From Helianthus annuus (taxonomy: Eukaryota > Streptophyta > Magnoliopsida > Asterales > Asteraceae), in the NCBI RefSeq assembly GCF_002127325.2, contig NC_035448.2, forward strand, positions 123,175,422 through 123,239,421: DNA of 64,000 nucleotides, in the 5' to 3' direction. The translations under genes were made by a program, and so were the position numbers. Under the pieces are notes generated by a model. It worked only from the letters and a program-made list of their open reading frames with translations, did not search any database and had not been told where the DNA came from. Below, piece after piece: positions 13,501 through 22,593 of the stretch; position 1 is the first letter of the stretch, and each line of letters opens with the position of its first letter.

Positions 13501-14640
13501 ATTCGGATTAATCTTCAGAATATATAAGGCATCGAAAGGCGTTGTTAGAAGACTGCTTATTATGGTTCTTATAGTCTTAACATTTAATTCTGTCACTAAC
13601 TCTCACGTTAGTTATTTGTTGACTTCTGGTAAGGAAACGTTTAAAACTAGAGTCAACTAATCATGTGTTAATAGGAATATTAAAGAATTATCAGACTTAA
13701 ATATCATTAGTAAGTGACTATCTAATTAATTTAGCCAACTGTTCTTTAGAATAATGGATAGTCTCGTTGCTTATGTCTAGTCTAATGGCATAATTATGCA
13801 GTGAGATTTTCCCTTGAAGAACCTTAAAGTTGGAATTAGCACTTGTAATTTGTCTATGGACCTTAGAACAATCCTCTCTTAAGGTTTTAGTAGTTGTAAG
13901 GTGAATAACATCTTATTTTCCAGTTTCAAACATTTATTTCTATGTACATATGTTGCTTATCAACACACTCGTTATACTTTGGTACTTTTGAGTGTTATAG
14001 TTGATTTATAAGGCATCAAATTGTACAAGTGAAAATCTTAGTATGTAATGTACTGGAAAAAATGTACTTATTTCCATGCGTAAGCCCTTAACTTTATGGG
14101 TCATGGTATTGTACATTATTATGTATTCACATATACCACTTAGCTTATAGTTTAGAACTTTAAATGAAGGCATGCATATTAGGAATTCTTGTGATTATTC
14201 CACAATATAGATTAGTCTTAGGAAAGACTTAATCTGGAATAACCTTCTAGTGACAGCACTTATGTTAGAGAGTTCTTGATTATCATAAGAGACATCACAT
14301 TCGATTTATCCTAATCATCATGCTCTACTTTTCTTCAGTAGTGCTTTATCAGAAGAGAGCAATAGAATTATCGTGTCTTAAGAGATAATCAAGGATTTAA
14401 TTTAAGAGCTAATTCTTATAGAGACTTTAAGCAAAACATATTAGATTTAGGAATTAGAGTGGATGAGATATAGATTTATTCAAGAAAATTATAGTGAGTA
14501 AAAAATTATGGGTACTAAGAATAAGGCAGACGAAATGATCATAAAAAATTAATTAAGGATCATTAATATAAGGATCATTGTGTGAAGAGATTGTGATATG
14601 TCTATTACTAACATCAAAATAATAGACTTATTTAAAATTC
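10521..14640 (-). other. decayed interior of the non-autonomous Copia-type element
   Basis: About 4.1 kb of AT-rich sequence without an ORF over about 105 codons. Apart from the RT relic, the clearest features are three TGCTCCCACT words (near 11700, 12500 and 12839), which on the minus strand resemble the element's polypurine tract. Two of them follow (A/C)ACCTCTTG(T/C) runs, suggesting an internal duplication. No gag, protease or integrase motif could be read with confidence. Confidence 0.6.
11348..11690 (-). pseudogene. relic of Copia reverse transcriptase
   Basis: The minus strand from about 11685 reads LVYIDDILLT, the RT active-site box of Ty1/copia. The text downstream (DLRDVSFVIDI, then TYRDRPNGTL) corresponds to the conserved region that follows the box in Angela/Tork-like elements. 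After that the similarity fades. Stops and frame changes interrupt it on both sides, so it cannot make a working polymerase. The identification is by motif order only. Confidence 0.65.
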
Positions 14641-14658
14641 TACTTAAACGAAGACAAA

Positions 14659-14896
14659 TCAGCTTTGGCCAGAAGTGTAATCATTTAAGCATGTGTGCAA
14701 AGTAATCGTGACAAATCAGCTTTGGCCAGAAATGAGACAATCACTTTAGTTATGCACTTGTCAAGCATGCTAAACATAAATGAATTAAATCAGCTTTGGC
14801 CAGAATTAAGACATTTCACGTTTGTAATGCATACTCAACATAGCTTTTATAATACTTGAACAATAAATAGATGCATCAAATCAGCTTTGGCCAGAA
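14659..14896 (-). repeat. four copies of a 16-bp motif in the element leader
   Basis: TCAGCTTTGGCCAGAA occurs at 14659, 14716, 14790 and 14881, all in the same direction, with unrelated AT-rich spacers of growing length between them. In element sense the motif reads TTCTGGCCAAAGCTGA. The conserved motifs among diverged spacers suggest constraint or repeated conversion. Confidence 0.85.
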
Positions 14897-15009
14897 GTGA
14901 TACATCAAAAGCTCATTCAAGTTAAGCCATTTTGGTTTTGTAAAACATTATTTGATCCTTATTAATTAACTAAGTATTTACAAAAACCAATTATTTAGTA
15001 GCAAACCAT

Positions 15010-15076
15010 CTGTTAGCGCTGGGGTTGCAGAGGGGCAGCGTGCCCCCAGCGCGGGGTTCGGGGCGGAGCCCCGAGC
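15010..15076. other. GC-rich palindromic island
   Basis: A sharply GC-rich stretch in AT-rich sequence, with several short palindromes such as GGGGCAGCGTGCCCC and GGGGCGGAGCCCC. It could fold into consecutive hairpins. It looks like a small inserted or captured repeat; no terminal duplication was found. Confidence 0.6.
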
Positions 15077-15114
15077 TAAATCTTAGTTCATATTAAACAA
15101 CCTAAAATAATGAA

Positions 15115-15625
15115 GTTTCGAGTGAGATCTCGACTCAGTTATGAGATCCCGAGTGAGATCTCGAGTCAAGTCTCGACTCAGCTTATAACATTATGAGGTT
15201 TCGACTCATTAATGGTCTCGAGTCGCAACCTCAGTGTCTCGAGTCGTAATCATGGTCTCGACTGCTGTGAATTATGAGATCTCGACTCCTTATGAGGTCT
15301 CGAGTCGCAACCATGGTCTCGAGTTGTGATGTTGTGGTCTCGAGTTGTAGCTTTATGGTCTCGAGTCGCAACCTTATGGTCTCGAGTTATGACCTTATGG
15401 TCTCGAGTCGAGACCTTTGTCTCGAGTTGTAAAGATTGAAGCCCTTAGTCGAAACCTCAGTGGTCTCGAGTCGAGACCTTATGATCTCGAGTCGAAATCG
15501 TTGTCTCGAGTTATAAACATTTGAGAACACTTATGATTTCGAGTCGAGTTCGAGTGGTCTCGAATCGAGATCTTGGTCTCGACTCGTTAAAGGGATCTCG
15601 AAACTTCCTGTTACAGCTGTTAGTG
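15115..15625 (-). repeat. array of CTCGAGTCG / CGACTCGAG motifs in the element leader
   Basis: More than twenty variants of (G)GTCTCGAGTCG(C/A)AACC and GATCTCGACTC in about 500 bp, with irregular spacing of 15-30 bp. It lies between the primer-binding site and the former coding region, so it would sit in the 5' leader of the minus-strand transcript. Each unit has at least two CpG sites. A 16-bp form is shared with the LTR of the Ty3 element at 47200-56666. Confidence 0.9.
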
Positions 15626-16152
15626 ATAATAACTGAAAATTCGAATTCTAAGGTTTTTGAGATATGGTTTCCTGTTTTAATGATGATCTAATTTTGTCAA
15701 AATATTTCGAAAATTTTATCTGATTATCAATTAACAGTTTTCGAATAAACTTAGATGATAAAATTGGATCAAAACAGGAAAAAACACTCAATAATCCTAA
15801 TTACATTCCAAAACATAAAGGAATTTCGAATTTTCCTAAGAACATGATGAACCCTAAAAAATTAAAACATAAATTCTGGAATCCGACATCTGTTATTTTA
15901 ATGATTTCGGAAAGGTGAATAAATAGGTTATAATTTCGGAATATTTGTAAGACATCAAAACATAAGATCCGAAATTGTTTATGAAGAAAAACTCGAAACA
16001 GAGTTTCGAATTTATGTTTTTCCCGAAACAGTGATTTCGAGATACTTGGTCTCGAAACAGACTTTTAAATTTTATTAAGTTTTCAAACTCTGTTTTTCAG
16101 ATTTCAATCCCAGAATAATGGATACGAAAACAGAACTGACTAATCAACATAT

Positions 16153-16164
16153 GCTCTGATACCA
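16153..16164 (-). promoter_or_regulatory. primer-binding site (tRNA-Met type)
   Basis: The minus strand reads TGGTATCAGAGC two bases inside the LTR, matching the initiator tRNA-Met 3' end used by most plant LTR retrotransposons. It fixes the element's orientation. Confidence 0.9.
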
Positions 16165-16166
16165 CA

Positions 16167-16600
16167 TGTTGGTCAGTTCTGTTTTAGGTATAATGGAAAA
16201 CATGAAAACATACCTGATTGCAGTAGTACTGGTCAGCAGAGAATCCAGATGTGAAACGCAGCAATAAGGTTTGACATGATTGTCATCTTGATCTGGTTCC
16301 TCCTTAGGGTGCAATCTAATGATGGTGGTTTGAGAAACCGATAAAGGGTAATCGGCTGTAGAGAGGAGGTCGATTGATGTTATGTGAATCAGTTAGGTTA
16401 TGTGTCTAACCCTAGAACCTCAACATAAGTCTCCTTATATATGCACCCAGGAGGAAACCCTAATTAGTTAATAATGGTAATAAGGCCCATCAACAATTAC
16501 CAACTAATTATTTAATGGATTGTTATATATTTTGATCCATATAATGTAAATGATTATAATGGCCATATATAAATAAATATATTATTTATTTATTCTTACA
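16167..16600 (-). repeat. 5' LTR of the non-autonomous Copia-type element
   Basis: 434 bp, identical by eye to 10065-10500 except for a missing AT in the ATATAT run near its right end. It carries the promoter of the minus-strand transcript. Confidence 0.92.
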
Positions 16601-17687
16601 CGACGAACCTGGAAGTCAACGTCTAAGAACAATCAAAAAGTTAGTGTTTTTATGGGTCTCGTTTTCCGGTGTGTCTGTGTTTTGCTTCTTACCGATAATG
16701 TTGCAAGGGGGGGGGGGGGGCTTTGGGCCTGTGCGGAAGGTGCCACCGCACAGGGCCATTATCCCGGAGGGCCCAAAAGAAATTTATTTATATATACTGT
16801 ACAAATAAAGGTTATTAAAAATAAAAGTTAAAAATATGCTATGTGATCTAGGGGAAAAAACAGCTGTAAACGGAACAAGTGATTCAAAGTTCGATCCTTG
16901 CCGAATCGTTCTTTTCTTTTTTTCATTTATTTTCTTGCAGACTTATTTTTTCAATTGGGCTTTGTAAACCCATCATATCCAAGCTGACTTATTTCCTAGC
17001 TCACTTTTTGTTTTGCTTTGCTCCATGTTTCTATTAGGCTTTAAACATTTTTAATTAAAAATATAACCTTTGGTTCATTGAATTGTAATATATATTAATT
17101 TAAAACCTTATAAACAAGCAACTTTTTTATGCTTAAAATGGTTGTATTCTTGGCTTTGGGAGTTTTTCAAAAAAAAAAAAATAATTTGAAATTTTCATTT
17201 CTAACTCTAATGTTGTCATATTTAAAAATTTAAGTCTAAAGTTTCAATCTTTAGTAATTTAAACCTTTGATTAATTTGGTTTTTCACTTTTAATTTAAAA
17301 GTTTTTACCTTTTTCAATTTAACCTCTTTGATTTTTTTGCTTTTAATCCAAAGCTTTTTATCTTTTGCAATTTAACCCCAACACTTTTTTACTTTCAATT
17401 TGGATACCTTATACTTTTCATCTTTCGCAAACTTTCCGTTTAACGTTTCGTTCTAAATTTTCCGAGTTAACAAGCCGCAACGTGCGTGTGAGATTCAACG
17501 TTTTTTTCATTTACTTTTCCCGCTTGACAGGCCCATCGCAGCACATCTATTTTTCCCATTTGATAGGTCTGCCGCAGCACGCGGGTCAGAGATCGACTAA
17601 GTTATTATTTTATATGTTTTATTCACAGGCTCGCGGTCATGTAAGAAACATTTGCATTTCATGTAATACGATATATAAGTAATGAAT
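16601..17687. other. spacer with Helitron-like interior sequence
   Basis: A 13-base G run near 16710 is followed by an inverted repeat (GGGCCTGTGCGG ... CCGCACAGGGCC, 16727-16761). From about 17160 to 17680 there are repeated phrases of the type TTTAATCCAAAGC, TTTGCAATTTAACCCCAACA and AACGTTTCG, which lead up to a Helitron-type terminus at 17719. The 5' end of that element could not be found. No gene is seen. Confidence 0.4.
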
Positions 17688-17719
17688 CCCCGCCGCATTG
17701 CGGCGGGGGGTAATTCTAG
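17688..17719 (+). mobile_element. Helitron-type 3' terminus
   Basis: A 9-bp perfect stem (CCCCGCCGC / GCGGCGGGG, loop ATT, 17688-17708) is followed 11 bases later by CTAG and then a host T. This is the hairpin plus CTRR ending that defines plant Helitrons. There is no coding content nearby, so the element is non-autonomous or truncated. Confidence 0.7.
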
Positions 17720-17896
17720 TTCTATATTATTTGAAAGTGTTATTTTTAATATGATGTTTTAAATGTTTAAAGCACACATGTATAAGCCATCAAAATTGTC
17801 TCAAGATCTTTACAAGAGACCCATAATTAAATTTAACCAAAAAAATACTAAAATCATAACCTATTTAGTTTTGGCTCATTTATCATTCTATAACTG

Positions 17897-17936
17897 GTGT
17901 GTGTGTGTGTGTGTGTGTGTGTGGGGTGTGTGTGTG

Positions 17937-17985
<49 letters not shown>
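17897..17985. repeat. compound (GT)n(GA)n microsatellite
   Basis: About 62 bases of GT repeats with a few extra Gs, followed by about 27 bases of GA repeats. Any ORF read through it is an artefact. Confidence 0.97.
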
Positions 17986-18169
17986 CACGCTTTAGGGGCT
18001 TAATTTTTTAACTCGCACTGGGCCTTAAGAACCCCTCAACTTCTCAGAGACGGCCCTGATAAGCAGACATGGTTGCAACCACCCGTGATTCTAGCCGCGG
18101 TAACAAAAGATTGATTAGAATCCAGGTGTGATATATCTTAGTTCAGGTAAAACGTGGATCCCTTAACTT

Positions 18170-18493
18170 GTGCTTTTATTGTTTGGTTGCTTGGTGGTCA
18201 TAATGGTTTTACGACTTCTAGAAAATGAAAGGCCACAGACAAGGCAAATGCGTAAGGAGATGGATGGCCGGTGTTTATTATTATCCCTTGATGATAGCAA
18301 CACTCCTAAACGAGTGATTGCAACACGATCTTTCACAAAGAAACGTAAAGAGATGTTGAACGTTTCTGATGGATCAACTGACAATCAAAAGAAACGAAAA
18401 GTTGTGCAACAACTGGAAATACCAAGCATAAAGACACGTTCTTCCCCCAAGCAGCTATACAAAACAATATCAGTCATGTCACACAGGCAATAG
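18170..18493 (+). pseudogene. short unassigned ORF, possibly a transposon-associated fragment
   Basis: About 107 codons, rich in Lys and Arg in the middle (SFTKKRKEML, QKKRKVVQQL), then SSPKQLYKTI, a stop, and AVKKMGL in the same frame. Spacing of this kind (a proline-led motif, then KxMG) resembles the pre-domain of Ulp1-protease ORFs carried by plant Mutator-like elements, but the match is weak. It ends where a Ty3-type LTR remnant begins (18518), so it may have been cut by that insertion. Function unknown. Confidence 0.25.
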
Positions 18494-18517
18494 GAAGCTG
18501 TTAAGAAGATGGGTTTG

Positions 18518-21055
18518 TGTCACACCCTGATTTCCGGTGGGCTCTGAAAGGTAGGGTTTAAGCGTGATGATTGGATAATAGTATCACAAGTTATATGCAG
18601 CGGAAGTATTGGAGCAAAAATAATTTAATTAAATAAAGTCTTGAATATATATAAAAGTTATACAAGCGTTCAATGTATACCCACATTTGGGATCAATAAA
18701 AAGAGCTTTAGACATCATAGGCCTTAAGCTAGGAGTTGCAAATTCCATAGGCTTTATCATAGCCGACCCGGATTCCCAGCCTAATATCAAGGTTTGGTAC
18801 ATGTGGTTCAATCTTTTGAAAATACGTTAGCTTTCGCTGGTAAATACAATTAATTGACTCGTTTTGAAAATAGTTTTTCAAAAAGAGTTTCATAGATAGA
18901 TAAAACCCGTAGGTAATCATTTAATATTTCTTGGGATTTTATTTTGTCACCAGTTTTACAATACTTGTCATACAGTCGGGAGCCAGAAATCAGTGCCGGT
19001 CATTTTCAGTGCTATAATGACTAAGGTATACACCAAAGTTTAATAACGCGTCTTATAGTCAGTATGCCTACCCCAGCGCGTTATTTAGTATGGCCATAAT
19101 AGTTCATGAGTCGAGACGCCCGGACACGTACCATTAATCCCCAATTGTTTCAGTTATCAAGTAATACGGATTAAACTAAGTTCTTATATTTATACGCAAT
19201 CACAGGGGTCATTTATATAATACCCGCTCCAAGTGGCATATTTGCCATACCTAGGGCTGTAAACGAACCGAACGTTCAGTGAACAGTTCGTGAACTGTTC
19301 GGCGGGAAGTTCGTTTATGTTCGTTCGATAAGCTTAACGAACGAACACGAACAAAAAATTTCGTTCGATAAGCTTAACGAACGAACACGAACAAAGGTCT
19401 CGTTCGTTTGACTGCGTTCGTGAGCGTTCAGTAATATGTTCGTTTATGTTCATTCGTGTTCGTTCGTTTACGTCCGTTCGTGTTCGGTTTTTTATGTTTA
19501 TTTTTCTAAAAGTTTTTAATGTTTTATTAATTTTTTATCTCCAATCGATTGAACCTAATATTATCCATCCCTTTAATCTTTAAATAGTTATATTTAACTA
19601 CTTTCATTGTGTACAATGTTTAAGATTAACGATGCCTTTTTTAATTTTCAAAATTAAAGTTCATTTGTGTTCGTTTGCGTTCGTGGTTAGTGTTCACGAA
19701 CTGTTCGCGAACAACCAAAATTCCTTAACGAACGAACACGAACACAAACTTCTGTTCGTCATGTGTTCGCGAACAGTTCACGAACATCCAAATTCCTTAA
19801 CGAACAAACGCAAACATAGCCTTGTTCTTGTTCGTGTTCGTTCGGTTCGTTTACAGCCCTAGCCATACCCCCAGTTTTAAAACAAAATAAGTTACGAGTA
19901 TTTATCTTTTGCTAGCTTCCAACCGATAACGATTTTAGTTTAGCAAAAGCCGCAAGTCTAATTATTATTGACCCAAGTCTGATTATCTTGGGGGGAGGGG
20001 GTTTCTATAGTCCGGAATGAACAAAAATAGTTATCTGTTAGAATGTATACAGGTCATAGGCTAGTTCCTTAGACATGACCCGTTACTTAAGAATAGGTTT
20101 GAAAGTCAGAATGTTGTTAGTTTAGCTTAAAACCATTTATTTAGCCATTTTAACGGAAAAGGACATAGTTGTCATTTTTATTATATAATTAAAAGACTTG
20201 CCATTTGACCTACAAAACGACATGACCAATAGGTATAACTTTAGAGGGTTATACTCTATAATAATACGGTCATAATGTCGAGTTTAATCAGGTGCTAACG
20301 TTGACCAAACTGGTCCGAATCAAAAGTAAAAAAAAAAGTTAAATTGCTTGACTTTCGATATAGAATGAGGTTCTAAACTGAATCGGACGAGTTGGGCATG
20401 CTAATATATGTATATATAAGTTATTTAAGTGTCAAAAAAGTGAGTTATAAGCTTAGAAACTCATTTATGGGATTTATGCAAATTGTTGCAATTTTTACTT
20501 TTTAAGTAGCATGCTTGACTCGTTAATTCGACTAGTAAATGTGATGATCTGAGGCTATGATCATAGAGGAATCATACCATCGTTATTTAGATCACATTGG
20601 AAAGTTTGGATTGAACTTTTACTTGACCATATTCGCCAGAACCGAAAGTCAAACTGTTTGACTTTTAGTTGATAACTAGCTAAAATGAATGAAATAAAAC
20701 TAGGAAAAGACTTACTAGAGAATAGGAACACTAAAGAACACTAGAGAGCAGCTCCAAACTTCAGGAATTGCTCCAGAGAAGTGTTTAGAGTGAATTGAGA
20801 AGATGCGAGTGTTATGAACACTAAGAACACCTATTTATACTACTCAAGAGGTCACCAAATCATGCCAAATGTCCCACCAGATGTTATGGACATACTTAAT
20901 GTCCTTCCAGGTGTGAAATGGAGGTGATAAGTGGCAAGAAATGGAGATATGTGGCATATGGCAGCAGTGGCAGGCCAGCTGCCAATTTGCTGTCGATAGG
21001 CACCTCATGCGGACCGTAAGAGGTGAGCCTTGCAGTCCACATGAGCTTAACATTA
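18518..21055 (-). mobile_element. Ty3-type LTR remnant (probable solo LTR)
   Basis: On the minus strand the lower boundary reads CCACCGGAAATCAGGGTGTGACA. Upstream of it comes CTTCCGCTGCATATAA. That is the same order of words as in the last 110 bases of the 3.4-kb LTRs at 31027-34428 and 41624-45024. Further upstream on the minus strand are a TATA motif (GTATAAATA, 20832-20840) and a CGGTCCGCAT block, again in the order seen in those LTRs. The far end near 21055 (TGTTAAGC, minus strand) is a guess, and no matching target duplication was found. No internal region, primer site or second LTR is present. A hAT-type MITE sits inside it. Confidence 0.45.
19252..19861. mobile_element. hAT-type MITE rich in GTTCGTTCG repeats
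   Basis: 610 bp. The left end, TAGGGCTGTAAACGAACCG, is mirrored at the right end (GGTTCGTTTACAGCCCTA). A perfect 8-bp duplication, GCCATACC, flanks it at 19244-19251 and 19862-19869. The subterminal regions are arrays of GTTCG/CGAAC words on both strands, including a ~45-bp direct repeat near 19318-19395. The middle (about 19500-19650) is AT-rich and non-coding. A related fragment lies at 28073-28220. Confidence 0.85.
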
Positions 21056-22248
21056 TATGAAAAAGTTATTAACATTATAAAAACATGGGAGAATTAGAGT
21101 AGAGAGAAACTATTGCCTTAGATGAACTAAAATACCCTTACACAAACCCATGCTTCTCTTTTCTTTTTACAATTCCACTTATTTAATCTTGGCCATTTAT
21201 TTTAAATCTAATGGATATGATTGATTCTTAACATTCCTACCAAAAAAAATATTTCTATTATATCCTGACCTGAAGAAAAAGGTGTGAAATGCTATTATCT
21301 CTTATTTTACATGAAGAAAAATGTGTGAAATGCTATTATTCCTTCTTTTATATTTCACTTTGTATTATAACACTTTGTAATATGTTATAAGGCAATACTA
21401 AATTTTATAGATGAGCCCATTCTTTATTTTTAGTAACTGTGATAATAATTACAACAAATATTACAATTGGATGCAAGTAATATTCCAAAAAAAAAGATGC
21501 CAAAAAAACTAAGTTGTGATTCCGTTACTTTAGTAAAATAACTAGATGATTGAACCTGCGCGTTGCCACGAGGAGGCAAAGGAAATTCGATCGGTATCGC
21601 CTGTTCATCTTGATATTGGCACGCGCTACGGGAAACGAAAAACAAAACCGAAAGTTAAATTCGTAACATAACAAAAAGGATATGTACATGTTTATATCTT
21701 TCAAACAATTAAAAAAAATATACTGAAATACATACTTTTTTGATCGAATAACAACGACATCAATACTATCTTAACGAAACCGATATTTATTTTTATAGAT
21801 TTTTAGACGTTTCTACTTGTGTCTTGACGAACCAAACCGATTTTGATCGAATAACGACGTCAATACTATCTTAACCGGTGCCGGTATCAATGTCATTTTT
21901 ATAGTTATTACGTCAGATATTCAGTCGATATCGATTCGGTTCGCAACAGTGCCGGTACAATACAAACACTCGATATAGTAACAACGTTTCGACGTAAAAT
22001 TTTTTTTGGAAATGAGTTGGGTGCTTATTTTACGTACGTTTCTATGTTTTGATGTTTAATCATATTCTATTTTTTGTCTTTTTATATTAACCAGATTACT
22101 TTTCTACCTAACCTTTGATAAAGTTATCGTATAGCTAATAAACTTCAACAAAGTTGTTCTGCTTCATCAATGTTTTACGTGACGTAAGTCATTTGATGTT
22201 AGAAATTTGTGTTTTTGTTTTACCCAGCCCCACCACGGTTTTACGCCC
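21056..22248. other. spacer with Helitron-like sequence and a short direct repeat
   Basis: A ~40-bp phrase containing GTGTGAAATGCTATTAT is duplicated at about 21280-21345. From 21760 to 22050, degenerate phrases (ACGACGTCAATACTATCTTAA, GTGCCGGTA) recur, followed by the dispersed repeat also seen near 7000. This leads into the Helitron-type 3' end at 22271. No gene is seen. Confidence 0.4.
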
Positions 22249-22271
22249 CGCTCCGCGGGCCTTAACACTAG
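22246..22271 (+). mobile_element. second Helitron-type 3' terminus
   Basis: Hairpin CCCGC-TCC-GCGGG followed by CTTAACACTAG and a host T. It has the same architecture as 17688-17719 but a different stem sequence, so it belongs to another family. The 5' end was not found. Confidence 0.55.
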
Positions 22272-22593
22272 TAATAATAATACAACAATAATAAACGGTC
22301 AAAACTCAAAATCAGTGAGTTATCGTCGAAGGCCAAAAAAAGAGAACACGGACAAAGTCACATACTCGTGTCGGTTAAGTTCTAGGTTTTGAGTTTCAAT
22401 GTTTAACATCAAAACAACAACGATAAGACGACCAAACTCTTTGATATTTCATTCAATAAGACAAAAAGAAATAAATTCATCCGAACAAACTCTTTAACAT
22501 CCATCCATGTAATTGTTGATTATTTCTACTACTTGTCACGGTAACTTCTAGATACAAAAACCGTTGCATTCACGGAACAAGAGAGGAAAGATT
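22272..22593 (-). other. 3' flank and probable 3' UTR of Hsp70 copy 2
   Basis: On the minus strand the stretch after the stop contains TTTTTGTATC and GTAGAAATAATCAACAATTA. Both are found at matching distances after the stop of copy 1. No other feature is supported. Confidence 0.6.

Larger units (their letters stand above)
10065..16600 (-). mobile_element. non-autonomous Copia-type LTR retrotransposon
   Basis: A 6,536-bp element bounded by the 5-bp duplication CGACG (10060-10064 and 16601-16605). The two LTRs (10065-10500 and 16167-16600) appear identical except for one AT dinucleotide. The tRNA-Met-type primer site next to the right LTR and the polypurine tract (AAGTGGGAGAA, minus strand) next to the left LTR set the orientation as minus. 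The interior is AT-rich and has no long ORF. A minus-strand relic of Copia reverse transcriptase is still readable near 11348-11690, at the place expected for pol. So this is a recently moved element that cannot code for its own proteins and presumably used a partner's machinery. Confidence 0.9.

Noticed and set aside
16153..16164. tRNA gene
   Set aside because: Only the 12-base primer-binding complement is present, without cloverleaf arms; the same holds for the other primer sites.
10501..16166. First reading as a plus-strand LTR element without any pol
   Set aside because: The primer site and purine tract place the element on the minus strand, and an RT relic was then found there.
17763..17960. 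65-codon frame ending in Cys/Val repeats
   Set aside because: It runs through the GT microsatellite.
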